From NCBI RefSeq assembly GCF_030718085.1, contig NZ_JAVAJF010000001.1:62001-126000 (forward strand): 64,000 nucleotides of DNA. Reading direction: 5' to 3'. Made by a program: the position numbers and the translations under genes. Of the stretch, positions 52,888 to 62,835 are shown piece by piece. Under the pieces are notes generated by a model. That model saw only the letters and a list, made by a program, of their open reading frames with translations, searched no databases and had not been told where the DNA came from. Every line of letters begins with the position of its first letter. Position 1 is the first letter of the stretch. The stretch is from Marinobacter sp. MDS2 (lineage in GTDB: Bacteria > Pseudomonadota > Gammaproteobacteria > Pseudomonadales > Oleiphilaceae).

Positions 52888-54561
52888 GTGGAATCGTCGG
52901 ACCCGGCCCGTGTCCGACGCTGGCTCTCTGAGTTAACCAAGAGCAGTCAGCGCTGGATACGAGCCACGGTTTTAGCCGGCGTATGGGTTGGGTTGGCAAC
53001 CATCGTCCAGATGGCTTTGCTGGCCTGGCTGGTGTACCAAGGGATTATCGAGCAACAACCGGTAGCCAGCCTTGCCCCGGCATTTCTATTGCTGATCGCT
53101 GTACTCCTGCTGCGCGCCATCGGCCAGGGCCTGCAAACCCGCTTTGCCGCGCGCTGCAGTGAAGAGGTACGTCGGGAGGTGCGCCGGCAGCTGCACCGCA
53201 AGTGGCAATCGCTCGGGCCGGTCGCACTGTCAGATGCGTCGGCCGCGTCGCTTACGCGGGAATGGCTGGACCACGTGGAGGCCCTGCATGGGTACTTTGC
53301 CCGCTTCCTGCCGCAAATGATGTTATCGGTGATTATGCCGCTGTTGATTCTCACTGTGGTGTTCTGGCTGGATTGGTTGGCCGGTATTTTTCTGGTGTTA
53401 TCCGCGCCCTTGATTCCTTTGTTTATGGCGCTGGTGGGGATGGGTGCCGAGAAGGTTAACCAGCAGCATTTTGAAACCGTCAGCCGGCTTTCGGGCCAGT
53501 TTCTGGACAAGGTGCGAGGGCTGACCACCCTGCAGTTGTTCGGGCACACGGCCCAAGCCAGTGCCACACTGCACCACCGTTCCGATCAGTTTCGCCTAAT
53601 CACCCTCAAGACCCTGAAGATTGCCTTTCTCTCGTCTGCGGTGCTGGAGTTCTTCGCGTCAGTGGCGATCGCGGTGATTGCCATCTACATTGGTTTCGGG
53701 CTGCTAGGCTACATCTCGTTCGGGCCCAGCTCGGAGCTAACGCTGTTTTCCGGCTTGCTGATTCTGCTGTTGGCACCGGAATTTTTTCAGCCCCTGCGCA
53801 CCCTTTCCCAGCATTACCATGATAGAGCCGCGGCTCTTGGTGCCAGCGCGGAAATTATCGCCCGGCTTGATCAGTCTGCGGCTCCGGCCAAAAAGTCTGC
53901 CTTGGTGGCTACCGGTGATGCCTCGGCCATCGCACTTCAGCATCTATCCCTCTGCTACGACTCTGGCCCCGAAGTCATCCGAAGTGTGACGCTTACGATC
54001 AAGCAAGGCGAAACCATCGTACTGACCGGCCCCTCCGGTGGCGGCAAGTCGTCGCTGCTGCATATGCTGGCCGGATTCCTTCAGCCGGAATCCGGCTCGA
54101 TTTCGATATTTGGCCAACCAGCCGGAGAACAGCCTTTTGGTTGGTTGGGCCAGAAAGGTTTCTGGATTCAAGGCAGTTGGGCCGACAACCTGCGGATGAC
54201 TTGCCCGGATGCCTCAGACATCGCGATTGAAAAGGCGCTTCATCAAGTGGGCCTGGCCGATCTGGTTGAGCAGCGAGAACTTGGTATCTACAGCCAAATT
54301 GGCGAGGATGGCCAAGGACTGTCGGGCGGTCAGGCCCGGCGTTTGAGCCTGGCACGAATCTTTCTGGCCGATTACGATCTGGTGCTTTTGGACGAACCAA
54401 CCGCCGGGCTGGATGCCACCAGTGAAATCTATGTACTGGAAGCCCTGCACAAGCTGTCCCAAGACGGCAAAACCCTGATTCTATCCACTCATCACCAAGC
54501 CCTGTTCACCCTGGCCGACCGGCTCTTGATCGTTAATCACGGCGAGGTGAAAAATGCGTGA
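52888..54561 (+). CDS. cydD: Cysteine/glutathione ABC exporter CydD (bd oxidase assembly)
   Basis: The 557-residue half-transporter starts at GTG directly after the cydB stop. Six membrane helices fill residues 20-310, then an ATPase domain with Walker A GPSGGGKSSLL, signature LSGGQARRLSLARIF and Walker B LVLLDEPTAGLD. CydD works with CydC to export thiols needed to mature the bd oxidase. It overlaps cydC by 8 bp. Confidence 0.92.
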   Translation: MESSDPARVRRWLSELTKSSQRWIRATVLAGVWVGLATIVQMALLAWLVYQGIIEQQPVASLAPAFLLLIAVLLLRAIGQGLQTRFAARCSEEVRREVRRQLHRKWQSLGPVALSDASAASLTREWLDHVEALHGYFARFLPQMMLSVIMPLLILTVVFWLDWLAGIFLVLSAPLIPLFMALVGMGAEKVNQQHFETVSRLSGQFLDKVRGLTTLQLFGHTAQASATLHHRSDQFRLITLKTLKIAFLSSAVLEFFASVAIAVIAIYIGFGLLGYISFGPSSELTLFSGLLILLLAPEFFQPLRTLSQHYHDRAAALGASAEIIARLDQSAAPAKKSALVATGDASAIALQHLSLCYDSGPEVIRSVTLTIKQGETIVLTGPSGGGKSSLLHMLAGFLQPESGSISIFGQPAGEQPFGWLGQKGFWIQGSWADNLRMTCPDASDIAIEKALHQVGLADLVEQRELGIYSQIGEDGQGLSGGQARRLSLARIFLADYDLVLLDEPTAGLDATSEIYVLEALHKLSQDGKTLILSTHHQALFTLADRLLIVNHGEVKNA

Positions 54562-56155
54562 TCTTCGCCCCTGGTTCACGTTGATTCTGCAGCGCCGCGG
54601 GCGTCTGTTCATCGGTGCGCTCTTACTGCTGGCGACGTTAATTTCCGGCATTGCCCTGCTCGCGTTGTCCGGTTGGTTCCTGACCGAAACCGCTCTGGTA
54701 GGTTTGCTGTTTGCGGCGGGCATTCAAGCCTACATCAACCTGTATGTGCCCGGTGGAGCCATCCGTTTTTTTGCCGTATCTCGAACCGTCGCCCGCTATT
54801 TCGAGCGGCTGTATAACCACAACACGGTTCTGCGTTTGTTGACCGACATCCGCGTTGCGCTGTTTGATCGAATGGCGCAATCGGGCCACCGGGACAGAGG
54901 CCGCCACAAAGGCGCGCATTGGCTATCCCGGCTTACCGCCGATGTAGATGCCCTCGATACGCTGTACCTCCGTCTGGTTGCTCCTTCGGCTTTGGCAGCG
55001 GTGGTGGCATTACTGGTGGTCGTCCTGGTGTGGCTGCTATTCACCTGGGAGATCGCCTTAACGCTGTTGGCATTACTGGGCTCAGCGTTCGTGATTGCTA
55101 CCTGGGTGCTGTATCGCCGGACACAGGGGCTTTCAGGGCAGCTCAACGAACGGCAGGAGCTCCTGCGCAGCGAGGTAATTGAACATCTGGAAGGGTTCTC
55201 AGAGCTAACCGCAGCGGGGCGTATCGGAAAACACGCAGCCCTTTTGAAGCGCCAAGCCCTGGCGCTCGATAAAGACCAGGCTGTGATTGAGACTCAGACC
55301 GGGTGGCACCTGGCGCTGACGCAATTATTGATCAATCTGTCAGCAGTGCTTGTGCTCTGGACCGGATTAAAACTGTTTCAGAACGGATCGGTGTCCGGCC
55401 CGGTCTTGGTCATGCTACCCATCGTGTTGCTGGGGCTGAACGAGGTTTATGCCATGCTCCCGGACGCATTCGGCAAACTCGGGGCAACGGTGGCTGCGGC
55501 TAAGCGATTGAATGAGGAAATTAAGCCTTCTGCCGTCCATCCTGCGAACACAACCACCGGCACCACACTGATAGCGTCCGATCTTTCCGTCGGTCACCCC
55601 GGCAGTGCGCCGGTCATGACACACTTTTCCCTGTCGGCTCAGGCCGGCGATCGCCTTGGTATTGTTGGCGTATCTGGCAGTGGCAAATCCTCCTTGGCCG
55701 ATACCTTTGCGGGTGTGATTCCAGCACTGTCGGGAAGGGTTGAGCGCCCGCCATGCGCTTACCTGACACAAAGAACCGTGGTGTTTGAGGATACGGTGAA
55801 AGCCAACCTGTTACTGGGAAATCCAAAAGCGACCGACGCAGAGTTATGGCGGATATTGCAGTTGGTGGAGCTGGCAGAGCGATTTACGCGGGAAGACGAA
55901 GGGCTGAACACGTGGCTAGGCAGCAGCGGTAACCGTTTATCCGGAGGGGAAGCCCGCCGATTGGTTCTGGCCCGGGTACTGCTATCGAGCGCTCCGTTGG
56001 TGATTCTGGACGAACCGTTTACCGGTGTAGATGCCGACACCCGTACCCGAATCGCGCCACTGATTGACCGCTGGCTGGAAGGCCGCACGGTCATCAGTCT
56101 GGGGCATGGGCCGGAAGCTCTGCTGCCTTCCGACCACATACTGCACCTGAGCTAG
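54554..56155 (+). CDS. cydC: Cysteine/glutathione ABC exporter CydC (bd oxidase assembly)
   Basis: The 533-residue half-transporter has six membrane helices (about 15-300), then Walker A GVSGSGKSSL, signature LSGGEARRLVLARVL and Walker B LVILDEPFTGVD. The nucleotide domain is a little short between Walker A and the signature. It completes cydABDC, so oxidase and maturation factor are made together. Confidence 0.92.
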   Translation: MRDLRPWFTLILQRRGRLFIGALLLLATLISGIALLALSGWFLTETALVGLLFAAGIQAYINLYVPGGAIRFFAVSRTVARYFERLYNHNTVLRLLTDIRVALFDRMAQSGHRDRGRHKGAHWLSRLTADVDALDTLYLRLVAPSALAAVVALLVVVLVWLLFTWEIALTLLALLGSAFVIATWVLYRRTQGLSGQLNERQELLRSEVIEHLEGFSELTAAGRIGKHAALLKRQALALDKDQAVIETQTGWHLALTQLLINLSAVLVLWTGLKLFQNGSVSGPVLVMLPIVLLGLNEVYAMLPDAFGKLGATVAAAKRLNEEIKPSAVHPANTTTGTTLIASDLSVGHPGSAPVMTHFSLSAQAGDRLGIVGVSGSGKSSLADTFAGVIPALSGRVERPPCAYLTQRTVVFEDTVKANLLLGNPKATDAELWRILQLVELAERFTREDEGLNTWLGSSGNRLSGGEARRLVLARVLLSSAPLVILDEPFTGVDADTRTRIAPLIDRWLEGRTVISLGHGPEALLPSDHILHLS

Positions 56156-56159
56156 GCGC

Positions 56160-57398
56160 TTATCGGGTTTCCAGCACCTCGAAGGTCAGGCCAGCGTTGC
56201 TGGTCAGGCGCTCATGAAGCTTACCGTTCATGGCTGAAGACGGTGTCCAAAAACCGCCGGGCAACTCGTCGTTAGTATCCAGAGCCAGACACAAACCGGC
56301 TTCACCCAGCATTTTTCCTGTTGAGCCATAGCCCGGATCCCGGTCGCCCGTCACCTTGGTGATCATCGTTTTGCCATCTTGGGTGCGGCCGATGAAGCGA
56401 ATATCGTAGAAGCCGGCTTCCTGTGCTTCCGGAGTCGGGCCTTCGCCTGGCTGAGGAACCAGTTTTTCAACCAGCCAACGGGTTGGTTTGATCGCAGATG
56501 CCGTGAAAAATGCACCCAGCGCGGCCACAACACCATAAGCCGTCAGACGGCCCTTGGTGCCCTTCCCTGTCATGATGGCTTCATCGTAGGTGAACTCTTT
56601 GCCGTAACGAGCACCCTGCACTGCGTTCGAGCGATGAACCACACGAGTGTTAATGGCACCCATTACAAACGGCGCCAGCCAAACGTCGAAATCTTTGTCG
56701 TATTCGGCGGATTTCAGGCTGGGCTGTCTTGTCTTCGAGCGGTGTTCTGGCGGGCAGATCGAAAACGGGTTCGCGAGTTCTTTACGCAACGCCGGGTTGG
56801 CACCCACTTCCTTCGCGATGTTAATCATGGATGCAACCGTGCCGCCCGAAAGACCGCCTTTAGCCACTTTCACGCGCATTCGAACGTCCTGACACGGTTG
56901 ACCAAAGGTTTCTTCGGCCTTCTGTTGCAGGAACCAAACCCCCATGTCAGAGGGGATCGAATCAAAACCACAGCAATGCACGATGCGCGCGCCGCTTTCC
57001 TTTGCCTGATCTTCGTAACGCTTGATCATCCGGCTAATCCATTGGACCTCACCGGTCAGATCGCAATAATCGGTGCCGGTGGTTACACACGCCTTGATCA
57101 GCGGCTCACCGTACAAAGCGTAGGGACCAACCGTTGAAATCACCACTTTGGTTTGCTCGCACAGAGCAATCAAAGCGGTTTCGTCGCTGGCATCGGCAAT
57201 CAGCACGGGCAAGTCAGCGGCGCTGGCACCCAACGTAGCTTTAAGATCATTCAGTTTGCCCTCGGAGCGACCGGCAATAGCCCATTTCACCTCACCGCCT
57301 ATCCCGTAGTTCTTAGCAAGGTAGCTGGTGAGTATCTGGCCTACAAAGCTTGTGGCGCCAAATACAATCAGATCGTAATTTGCCTGTGTGTTGGTCAT
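56160..57398 (-). CDS. Saccharopine dehydrogenase-like (trans-acting enoyl reductase type) protein
   Basis: The 412-residue protein has an N-terminal Rossmann fold with GATSFVGQ (about 14-21) and the SCCPDH-family blocks VISTVGPYALYGEPLIKAC, DYCDLTGE and HCCGFDSIPSDMG. Bacterial members are linked to lipid modification rather than lysine breakdown. The exact substrate is unknown. It converges on cydC with 4 bp between stops. Confidence 0.85.
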   Translation of the reverse strand: MTNTQANYDLIVFGATSFVGQILTSYLAKNYGIGGEVKWAIAGRSEGKLNDLKATLGASAADLPVLIADASDETALIALCEQTKVVISTVGPYALYGEPLIKACVTTGTDYCDLTGEVQWISRMIKRYEDQAKESGARIVHCCGFDSIPSDMGVWFLQQKAEETFGQPCQDVRMRVKVAKGGLSGGTVASMINIAKEVGANPALRKELANPFSICPPEHRSKTRQPSLKSAEYDKDFDVWLAPFVMGAINTRVVHRSNAVQGARYGKEFTYDEAIMTGKGTKGRLTAYGVVAALGAFFTASAIKPTRWLVEKLVPQPGEGPTPEAQEAGFYDIRFIGRTQDGKTMITKVTGDRDPGYGSTGKMLGEAGLCLALDTNDELPGGFWTPSSAMNGKLHERLTSNAGLTFEVLETR

Positions 57399-57565
57399 TG
57401 CGTGTCCTTGTCTTTATTGGATTTTATGATGGAAACGATGGTAACAGGTTTAATCGTGCGTGTTACTTTCATCTTTTCACGAAAACTGCGTCCTTCCGGC
57501 CAATCGTTTAATGGCAAAGCAGGTTCAAACTGGTGACACCTTAACAAATACCCCGGAGGACATAC

Positions 57566-57895
57566 GTGGTTGTATTCCTGCTTATCACGAGTTTCGTACT
57601 GGCGTGCCTGAGCGGCCTTCTGCTCTGGCAATTGCTGGAACAGCGCAAGATGATTGAGCAAATGCTTGAGCGCGAAGATATACCCGAGCATCCGCCCGAA
57701 CCAGAGCTGGCGATCGTTCTCAAGGTGCTGGACCCTATCGGGCTGGCCAAACGCGAGTCCAGAGCCGGGCGTCTGATCGGCGACCGTTTGCCCACGACGG
57801 CAACCAAAATGGTGTATCAGGAAGTTCTAAAGGAATTGACAAGCGAGCTGGAAGCCCGTGAAATCGATGTTGATATGCAAATCGAATATCGCTGA
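57566..57895 (+). CDS. Small membrane-anchored protein of unknown function
   Basis: The 109-residue product starts at GTG after CCGGAGGA. One membrane helix (about 2-22) precedes an acidic, proline-bearing linker (EDIPEHPPEPE) and a helical domain. I recognise no family. It lies 11 bp before a second small protein gene and the two are probably one transcript. Confidence 0.65.
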   Translation: MVVFLLITSFVLACLSGLLLWQLLEQRKMIEQMLEREDIPEHPPEPELAIVLKVLDPIGLAKRESRAGRLIGDRLPTTATKMVYQEVLKELTSELEAREIDVDMQIEYR

Positions 57896-57906
57896 GGGAG
57901 CCCATC

Positions 57907-58362
57907 ATGGCCATTTTGATAACCGCCGGTGTTTGTCTGGCTCTAAGCGCAGGTTTGCTGGCTGCCGGTTTCAGGGAATCTGTCAGTTCTCGTAAACAAC
58001 TACGCGTTCTCAATGCCAGCCGGCTAAACGCCCAAAACGAGATTCAGCGAAAAAGAATGGAGCTGCTTGAGGTGCGTAATCGCGCCAAGCTGATGGAAGA
58101 TACTGTATCCGGGGGTACAGCCGCCGTTGAGAAAGTTCACAAAGTGATTGCCAATACCACGTTTGGTTTGATCGACCGTTTCGCCAAGGATGAAGCGTTC
58201 AAGAGCACCGCGCGTAGAGTCAGGAAAACCCATCACGAGAAAAGCGAGAAAGTGTATAAAGTGGTAAGAACCACGAATCGAGCTGCGCATTTACTGGCCG
58301 ACAGCCTATTCATCGGTAAAGCCGAGAAGCGCATTATCTCCAAAACAAAAAAGGCACCCTAA
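57907..58362 (+). CDS. Small helical protein of unknown function
   Basis: The 151-residue protein has an N-terminal hydrophobic segment (about 2-22), a coiled-coil-like stretch (about 28-70) and a basic, lysine-rich C-terminus. No family is recognised. GGGAG lies near its ATG. A strong terminator begins inside its last codons, so it ends the two-gene unit. Confidence 0.65.
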   Translation: MAILITAGVCLALSAGLLAAGFRESVSSRKQLRVLNASRLNAQNEIQRKRMELLEVRNRAKLMEDTVSGGTAAVEKVHKVIANTTFGLIDRFAKDEAFKSTARRVRKTHHEKSEKVYKVVRTTNRAAHLLADSLFIGKAEKRIISKTKKAP

Positions 58363-58374
58363 GGTGCCTTTTTC
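58345..58374. terminator. Bidirectional intrinsic terminator
   Basis: AAGGCACC and GGTGCCTT form an 8-bp stem with a 4-nt loop, an A-run before and a T-run after. It serves the small-protein unit on the plus strand and etfA on the minus strand. Confidence 0.88.
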
Positions 58375-58389
58375 AGAGAGATCAGAAAG

Positions 58390-59331
58390 TTACAGAACTT
58401 TCTTCAACTCTTCTTCAAGCTGAGGAACAGCTTCGAACAGGTCCGCTACCAGGCCGTAATCGGCAACCTGGAAGATCGGAGCTTCTTCGTCCTTGTTGAT
58501 CGCAACGATCACTTTGGAGTCAGACATACCTGCCAAGTGCTGGATAGCACCAGAGATACCAACCGCTACGTACAGCTGAGGCGCAACGATCTTACCAGTC
58601 TGGCCTACCTGCATGTCGTTCGGTACGAAACCGGCGTCTACCGCGGCACGGGAAGCACCTACAGCTGCGCCCATCAGGTCAGCTACTTGCTCAAGCATCT
58701 TGAAGTTTTCGCCGTTCTGCATACCACGGCCACCGGAGATAACGATGCCGGCAGAGGCCAGGTCAGGACGGTCAGAAGCGGCTTTCTCTTCGCCTACAAA
58801 AGAGGACAAGCCAGCGTCTTTAACAACGTCAAGCTGTTCTACAGAAGCAGAACCGCCTTCAGCAGCTACCGGATCGAAACCAGTCGGACGAACAGTAACA
58901 ACTTTGATGCTGTCGCTCGCTTTTACAGTCGCGATGGCGTTACCAGCGTAGATCGGACGAACAAACGTGTCTTCAGATTCAACACGGATGATGTCTGAAA
59001 CCTGGGCAACGTCCAGCAGCGCAGCTACGCGAGGCATGAAGTCTTTACCTGTGGTGCCGGCAGAGGTCAGGATGTGGCTATAGCCCTTACCTACTTCTGC
59101 GACCAGCTCACTCAGGTTTTCAGCCAGGAAGTGGCCGTAGGCAGCGTTGTCAGCAACCAGAACCTTGTTTACGCCTTCGGCTTTTGCAGCGGCTTCAGCG
59201 ACGGCGCCTACGTTTTCACCAGCAACCAGCACGTCGATGTCACCACCGATGGCCTTGGCTGCCGCTACAACGTTCAGAGTAGCCTGCTTCAGGCTGCTGT
59301 TGTCGTGTTCAGCAATTACCAGGATGCTCAT
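58390..59331 (-). CDS. etfA: Electron transfer flavoprotein, alpha subunit
   Basis: The 313-residue protein has the FAD-binding C-terminal domain with [34 protein letters not shown] and [17 protein letters not shown], as in FixB/EtfA. It accepts electrons from acyl-CoA dehydrogenases together with EtfB. The start abuts the etfB stop. Confidence 0.97.
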   Translation of the reverse strand: MSILVIAEHDNSSLKQATLNVVAAAKAIGGDIDVLVAGENVGAVAEAAAKAEGVNKVLVADNAAYGHFLAENLSELVAEVGKGYSHILTSAGTTGKDFMPRVAALLDVAQVSDIIRVESEDTFVRPIYAGNAIATVKASDSIKVVTVRPTGFDPVAAEGGSASVEQLDVVKDAGLSSFVGEEKAASDRPDLASAGIVISGGRGMQNGENFKMLEQVADLMGAAVGASRAAVDAGFVPNDMQVGQTGKIVAPQLYVAVGISGAIQHLAGMSDSKVIVAINKDEEAPIFQVADYGLVADLFEAVPQLEEELKKVL

Positions 59332-60081
59332 TTAGATCACCTTCGCTTCGTTCTTCAGTTTATCAACCAGCTCAGCAACGTCAGCCACCTTGATACCAGC
59401 CTGACGTGAAGCAGGCGCTTCTACTTTCAGGGTGGACAGACGAGGTGCGATTTCAACACCCAGGTCAGCTGCACTTACTGTCTCGAGGGGCTTCTTCTTA
59501 GCCTTCATGATGTTCGGCAAAGAAGCGTAGCGCGGCTCGTTCAAACGCAAGTCAGTGGTAACAACCGCAGGCAAGTTCAGAGCAACAGTCATCAGACCGC
59601 CGTCTACTTCACGGGTTACGTTAACTTTTTCACCGTCAACAACTACTTCTGAAGCGAAAGTACCCTGACCCATACCGGTCAGAGCGGCCAGCATCTGGCC
59701 AGTCTGGTTGTTGTCGGAATCGATGGACTGTTTACCCAGAATAACCAGTTTCGGCTCTTCTTTCTCAACGACAGCTTTGAGCAGCTTGGCCGCTTCGAGG
59801 GATTGGACTTCTTCGTCAGTCTCGATGTGGATACCACGGTCAGCGCCCAGTGCCAGAGCAGTACGGATTTGCTCCTGGGAGGCCTTCGGGCCAATGGATA
59901 CAACAACGATTTCAGTGGCAACGCCTTTTTCTTTCAAACGAACCGCTTCTTCAACTGCGATTTCGCAGAACGGGTTCATTGCCATTTTGACGTTGGCGAG
60001 GTCAACACCGGTGTTGTCCGGCTTGACGCGCACCTTTACGTTGTAGTCGATAACTCGTTTTACAGCGACCAGAACCTTCAT
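59332..60081 (-). CDS. etfB: Electron transfer flavoprotein, beta subunit
   Basis: The 249-residue protein matches EtfB/FixA, with [19 protein letters not shown] at the start, an AMP-binding region ([17 protein letters not shown]) and the recognition-loop area [19 protein letters not shown]. It pairs with EtfA and passes electrons to the quinone oxidoreductase encoded divergently. Confidence 0.97.
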   Translation of the reverse strand: MKVLVAVKRVIDYNVKVRVKPDNTGVDLANVKMAMNPFCEIAVEEAVRLKEKGVATEIVVVSIGPKASQEQIRTALALGADRGIHIETDEEVQSLEAAKLLKAVVEKEEPKLVILGKQSIDSDNNQTGQMLAALTGMGQGTFASEVVVDGEKVNVTREVDGGLMTVALNLPAVVTTDLRLNEPRYASLPNIMKAKKKPLETVSAADLGVEIAPRLSTLKVEAPASRQAGIKVADVAELVDKLKNEAKVI

Positions 60082-60407
60082 AGATTCCTCGTTCTTCTAC
60101 AATGGGTTTAATGATGCACAGTGCTAAACAGAGCGCCTGCCACGGAAAGCATGACAATACTGCAGGTTAAAACAGAAGGGGTAATTGCCCCATCCGACGC
60201 TCCAGGCCTGCGTTCACAGCCAATCGACCGGGTTGACCCGGCCAGGCAATGAGACGATACTAAAAATCGACTCAAAACACACGTTATTTCGGTGTATACG
60301 TACAATGCCAAAGGTAAGTGCAAATTTCAAACAAACGTTTGTTTGATTTGTCAAATGCGTTATCCTTCGGAAAATAACATTCATTAAAGCTGTATGAGGA
60401 GACCAAC
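60082..60407. promoter_or_regulatory. Divergent etfBA / ETF-QO control region with 20-bp palindrome
   Basis: TCAAACAAACGTTTGTTTGA (60327-60346) is perfectly symmetric. It contains the CAAAC-N-GTTTG pattern bound by the fatty-acid-sensing repressor PsrA in pseudomonads, which controls etf genes there. It lies about 60 bp before the ETF-QO start. The remaining bases show no gene. Confidence 0.7.
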
Positions 60408-62060
60408 GTGGAACGCGAATCAATGGAGTTTGATGTTCTGATCGTAGGCGGCGGCCCTGCGGGACTGTCGGCAGCCTGCCGAGTCATGCAACTGGCCCAA
60501 GAAGCCGGTGAAGAACTGACTGTTTGTGTAGTTGAGAAAGGTTCCGAGGTTGGTGCACATATCCTCGCCGGTACCGTTTTCGAACCTACCGCTTTGAACG
60601 AACTCTTCCCTGACTGGAAAGAAAGAGGCGCGCCTCTGAACACTCCGGTTACCCGGGACGACATTTTCCTGCTTAAAGATCAGGAAAAAGCCACCAAGAT
60701 TCCGAACGCGTTTGTGCCCAAGAACATGCACAACCACGGCAACTACATCATCAGCCTTGGCAACCTGTGCCGCTGGTTGGCCGAACAAGCCGAGCAGCTG
60801 GGCGTAGAAGTTTATCCAGGCTTTGCCGCGTCAGAAACTATCGTTGAAGATGGTCAGGTTAAAGGCATCATTACTGGCGATATGGGCGTAGCCCGTGACG
60901 GTTCCGAGAAAGACGGCTACATGCCGGGCATGGAACTGCGTGCCAAGTACACCCTGTTCACCGAAGGTTGTCGTGGCCATCTGGGCAAGCGCCTGATTAA
61001 CGATTTCAAGCTGGACGAAGGCAAAGACCCCCAGCACTACGGCATCGGCATCAAAGAGCTGTGGGACATCGATCCGGCTAAACACGAGCCAGGCCTGGTT
61101 GTTCACACCACTGGCTGGCCACTGAACGAATCCGGCTCTACCGGCGGTTCCTTCCTGTATCACCTTGAAGGTGGTCAGGTGTATGTAGGTCTGATTACTG
61201 ACCTGTCCTACAGTAACCCGCACCTGAGCCCGTTTGAAGAATTCCAGCGCCTGAAGCACCACCCTGAAGTGAAGAAGTACCTGGAAGGCGGTAAGCGTGT
61301 TGCTTACGGTGCCCGAGCCATCACCAAAGGCGGCTACAACGCCCTGCCTAAGATGAGCTTCCCGGGTGGTCTGCTGCTGGGCTGTGATGCCGGTACGCTG
61401 AACAGCTCCAAGATCAAAGGTTCCCACACAGCCATGAAGTCTGGTCTGTTGGGTGCTGAAGCGGTGTTTGAAGCCCTGAAAGAAGGCAAGAACGGCGAAG
61501 AGATCACCAGCTTTGCGAAGCGTTTTGAAGACAGCTGGTTGTACAAAGAGCTTTACGCAGAGCGTAACTTTGGCCCGGCCATGCACAAGTTCGGCAACTT
61601 TGTTGGCGGAGCAATTGCCTTCTTCGAGCAGAACATTCTGCGCGGAAGCCTGCCGTTCACGTTCCGTGATACCACTCCCGATTACGCAACGATGAAGCCA
61701 GCAGCCGACTGCAAGAAGATCGATTACCCGAAACCGGACAACAAGTTGACCTTCGACCGCCTGAGCTCTGTGTTCATCTCGAACACCAACCACGAGGAAG
61801 ATCAGCCGATTCACCTGAAGCTGACCGACCCGGACATTCCGCTGCAGGTTAACCTGCCAAAGTACGACGAGCCCGCGCAGCGTTACTGCCCGGCTGGCGT
61901 GTACGAAGTGGTTGAAGCCGAAGACGGAAGCGGTAAGAAGTTCCAGATCAACGCCCAGAACTGTGTTCACTGTAAGACCTGTGACATCAAGGATCCTTCA
62001 CAGAACATTACCTGGGTAACACCGGAAGGAAGCGGTGGACCAAACTATCCGAACATGTAA
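60408..62060 (+). CDS. Electron transfer flavoprotein-ubiquinone oxidoreductase
   Basis: The 550-residue enzyme begins at GTG after TGAGGAG. It has an FAD-binding GGGPAGLSAA near residue 13, a central quinone-binding region (GGYNALPKMSFPGG and CDAGTLNSSKIKGSHTAM) and a C-terminal 4Fe-4S domain with CVHCKTCDIKDP plus an upstream cysteine in YCPAGVYE. It passes electrons from ETF to ubiquinone at the inner membrane. Divergence from etfBA over a shared operator fits joint control with fatty-acid degradation. Confidence 0.96.
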   Translation: MERESMEFDVLIVGGGPAGLSAACRVMQLAQEAGEELTVCVVEKGSEVGAHILAGTVFEPTALNELFPDWKERGAPLNTPVTRDDIFLLKDQEKATKIPNAFVPKNMHNHGNYIISLGNLCRWLAEQAEQLGVEVYPGFAASETIVEDGQVKGIITGDMGVARDGSEKDGYMPGMELRAKYTLFTEGCRGHLGKRLINDFKLDEGKDPQHYGIGIKELWDIDPAKHEPGLVVHTTGWPLNESGSTGGSFLYHLEGGQVYVGLITDLSYSNPHLSPFEEFQRLKHHPEVKKYLEGGKRVAYGARAITKGGYNALPKMSFPGGLLLGCDAGTLNSSKIKGSHTAMKSGLLGAEAVFEALKEGKNGEEITSFAKRFEDSWLYKELYAERNFGPAMHKFGNFVGGAIAFFEQNILRGSLPFTFRDTTPDYATMKPAADCKKIDYPKPDNKLTFDRLSSVFISNTNHEEDQPIHLKLTDPDIPLQVNLPKYDEPAQRYCPAGVYEVVEAEDGSGKKFQINAQNCVHCKTCDIKDPSQNITWVTPEGSGGPNYPNM

Positions 62061-62080
62061 GAAAATGTTCTGATATGACC

Positions 62081-62109
62081 AAAAAAGCCGGGATTTTCCC
62101 GGCTTTTTT
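62081..62109 (+). terminator. Intrinsic terminator after ETF-QO
   Basis: AAGCCGGGA and TCCCGGCTT pair around a short loop, flanked by A and T runs. It follows the ETF-QO stop by about 20 bp. Confidence 0.88.
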
Positions 62110-62123
62110 GTGTTTTGATGGCA

Positions 62124-62149
62124 CAAAAAAACGGCTCCCGAGGGAGCCG
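62124..62149 (-). terminator. Intrinsic terminator of slyD
   Basis: CGGCTCCC and GGGAGCCG pair with a 2-nt loop. On the minus strand the stem is followed by a run of seven T. It lies 26 bp past the slyD stop. Confidence 0.85.
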
Positions 62150-62174
62150 CTTTCAATCAACCTTTCGGAAGAGA

Positions 62175-62636
62175 TCAGTGCACGTGACCGTGCTCTTGCT
62201 CTTCGTCAGTTGCTTCGCGAGCTTCTACAACTTCCACGTCGAAGTGCAGAGTCTCACCCGCCAGCGGGTGGTTTGCATCGATAGTGACCGTTTCTTCGCT
62301 CACTTCAACAACACGAACAACCTGAGGGCCGCCCGGAGTTTGTGCTTGGAACTGCATGCCCGGCTCGATGGTGTCTACACCTTCGAAAGCGGAGCGAGGA
62401 ACAGGCTGGATCAGCTCTTCGTTAACTTCGCCGTAGCCTTCAGCAGGTTCTACGGAAACTTTAACCTGGTCGCCAGCGTTCTTTTCGTTCAGTGCGCTTT
62501 CCAGTCCACCGATGATGTTCTGTGCACCTTCCAGGTAAGACAGAGGCTCACGGCCTTCTACACGGGAGGAGTCAAGCTGCTCTCCCTGGTCGTTGGTGAG
62601 CGTGTAATGGATGGTGACAACACGTGGTTGGGCCAT
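62175..62636 (-). CDS. slyD: FKBP-type peptidyl-prolyl isomerase SlyD
   Basis: The 153-residue protein has the FKBP domain split by an insert-in-flap: VTIHYTLTNDQGEQLDSS, LEGAQNIIGGLESAL, then PAEGYGEVNEELIQPVPR and the late ANHPLAGETLHFDVEVVEAREAT. The C-terminus is short (EEQEHGHVH), with only three histidines, far less than the long metal-binding tail of E. coli SlyD. It is a folding helper with weak or no nickel storage capacity. Confidence 0.92.
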   Translation of the reverse strand: MAQPRVVTIHYTLTNDQGEQLDSSRVEGREPLSYLEGAQNIIGGLESALNEKNAGDQVKVSVEPAEGYGEVNEELIQPVPRSAFEGVDTIEPGMQFQAQTPGGPQVVRVVEVSEETVTIDANHPLAGETLHFDVEVVEAREATDEEQEHGHVH

Positions 62637-62835
62637 GTGATCTCCTTGCGAGTCGCAGTGACTATGTATTTAAAATGGAGGTAATCGAAAGGAACGTGAA
62701 CAGATGCACTGCACAGAGGGACTAACGACCACCGGCCTCGTTAGAGAGCCTGGCTCGATAACAAGAAAGAAACCACAGTTTAACAAGTGACAGACTGCGT
62801 TTTCTACCTTCTTTATGGAGACAGCTCCGGGCTTT

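Noticed and set aside
60831..61970. Long 379-codon antisense frame
   Set aside because: It lies wholly inside the ETF-QO gene on the opposite strand, has no domain or ribosome site, and is a by-product of codon bias.
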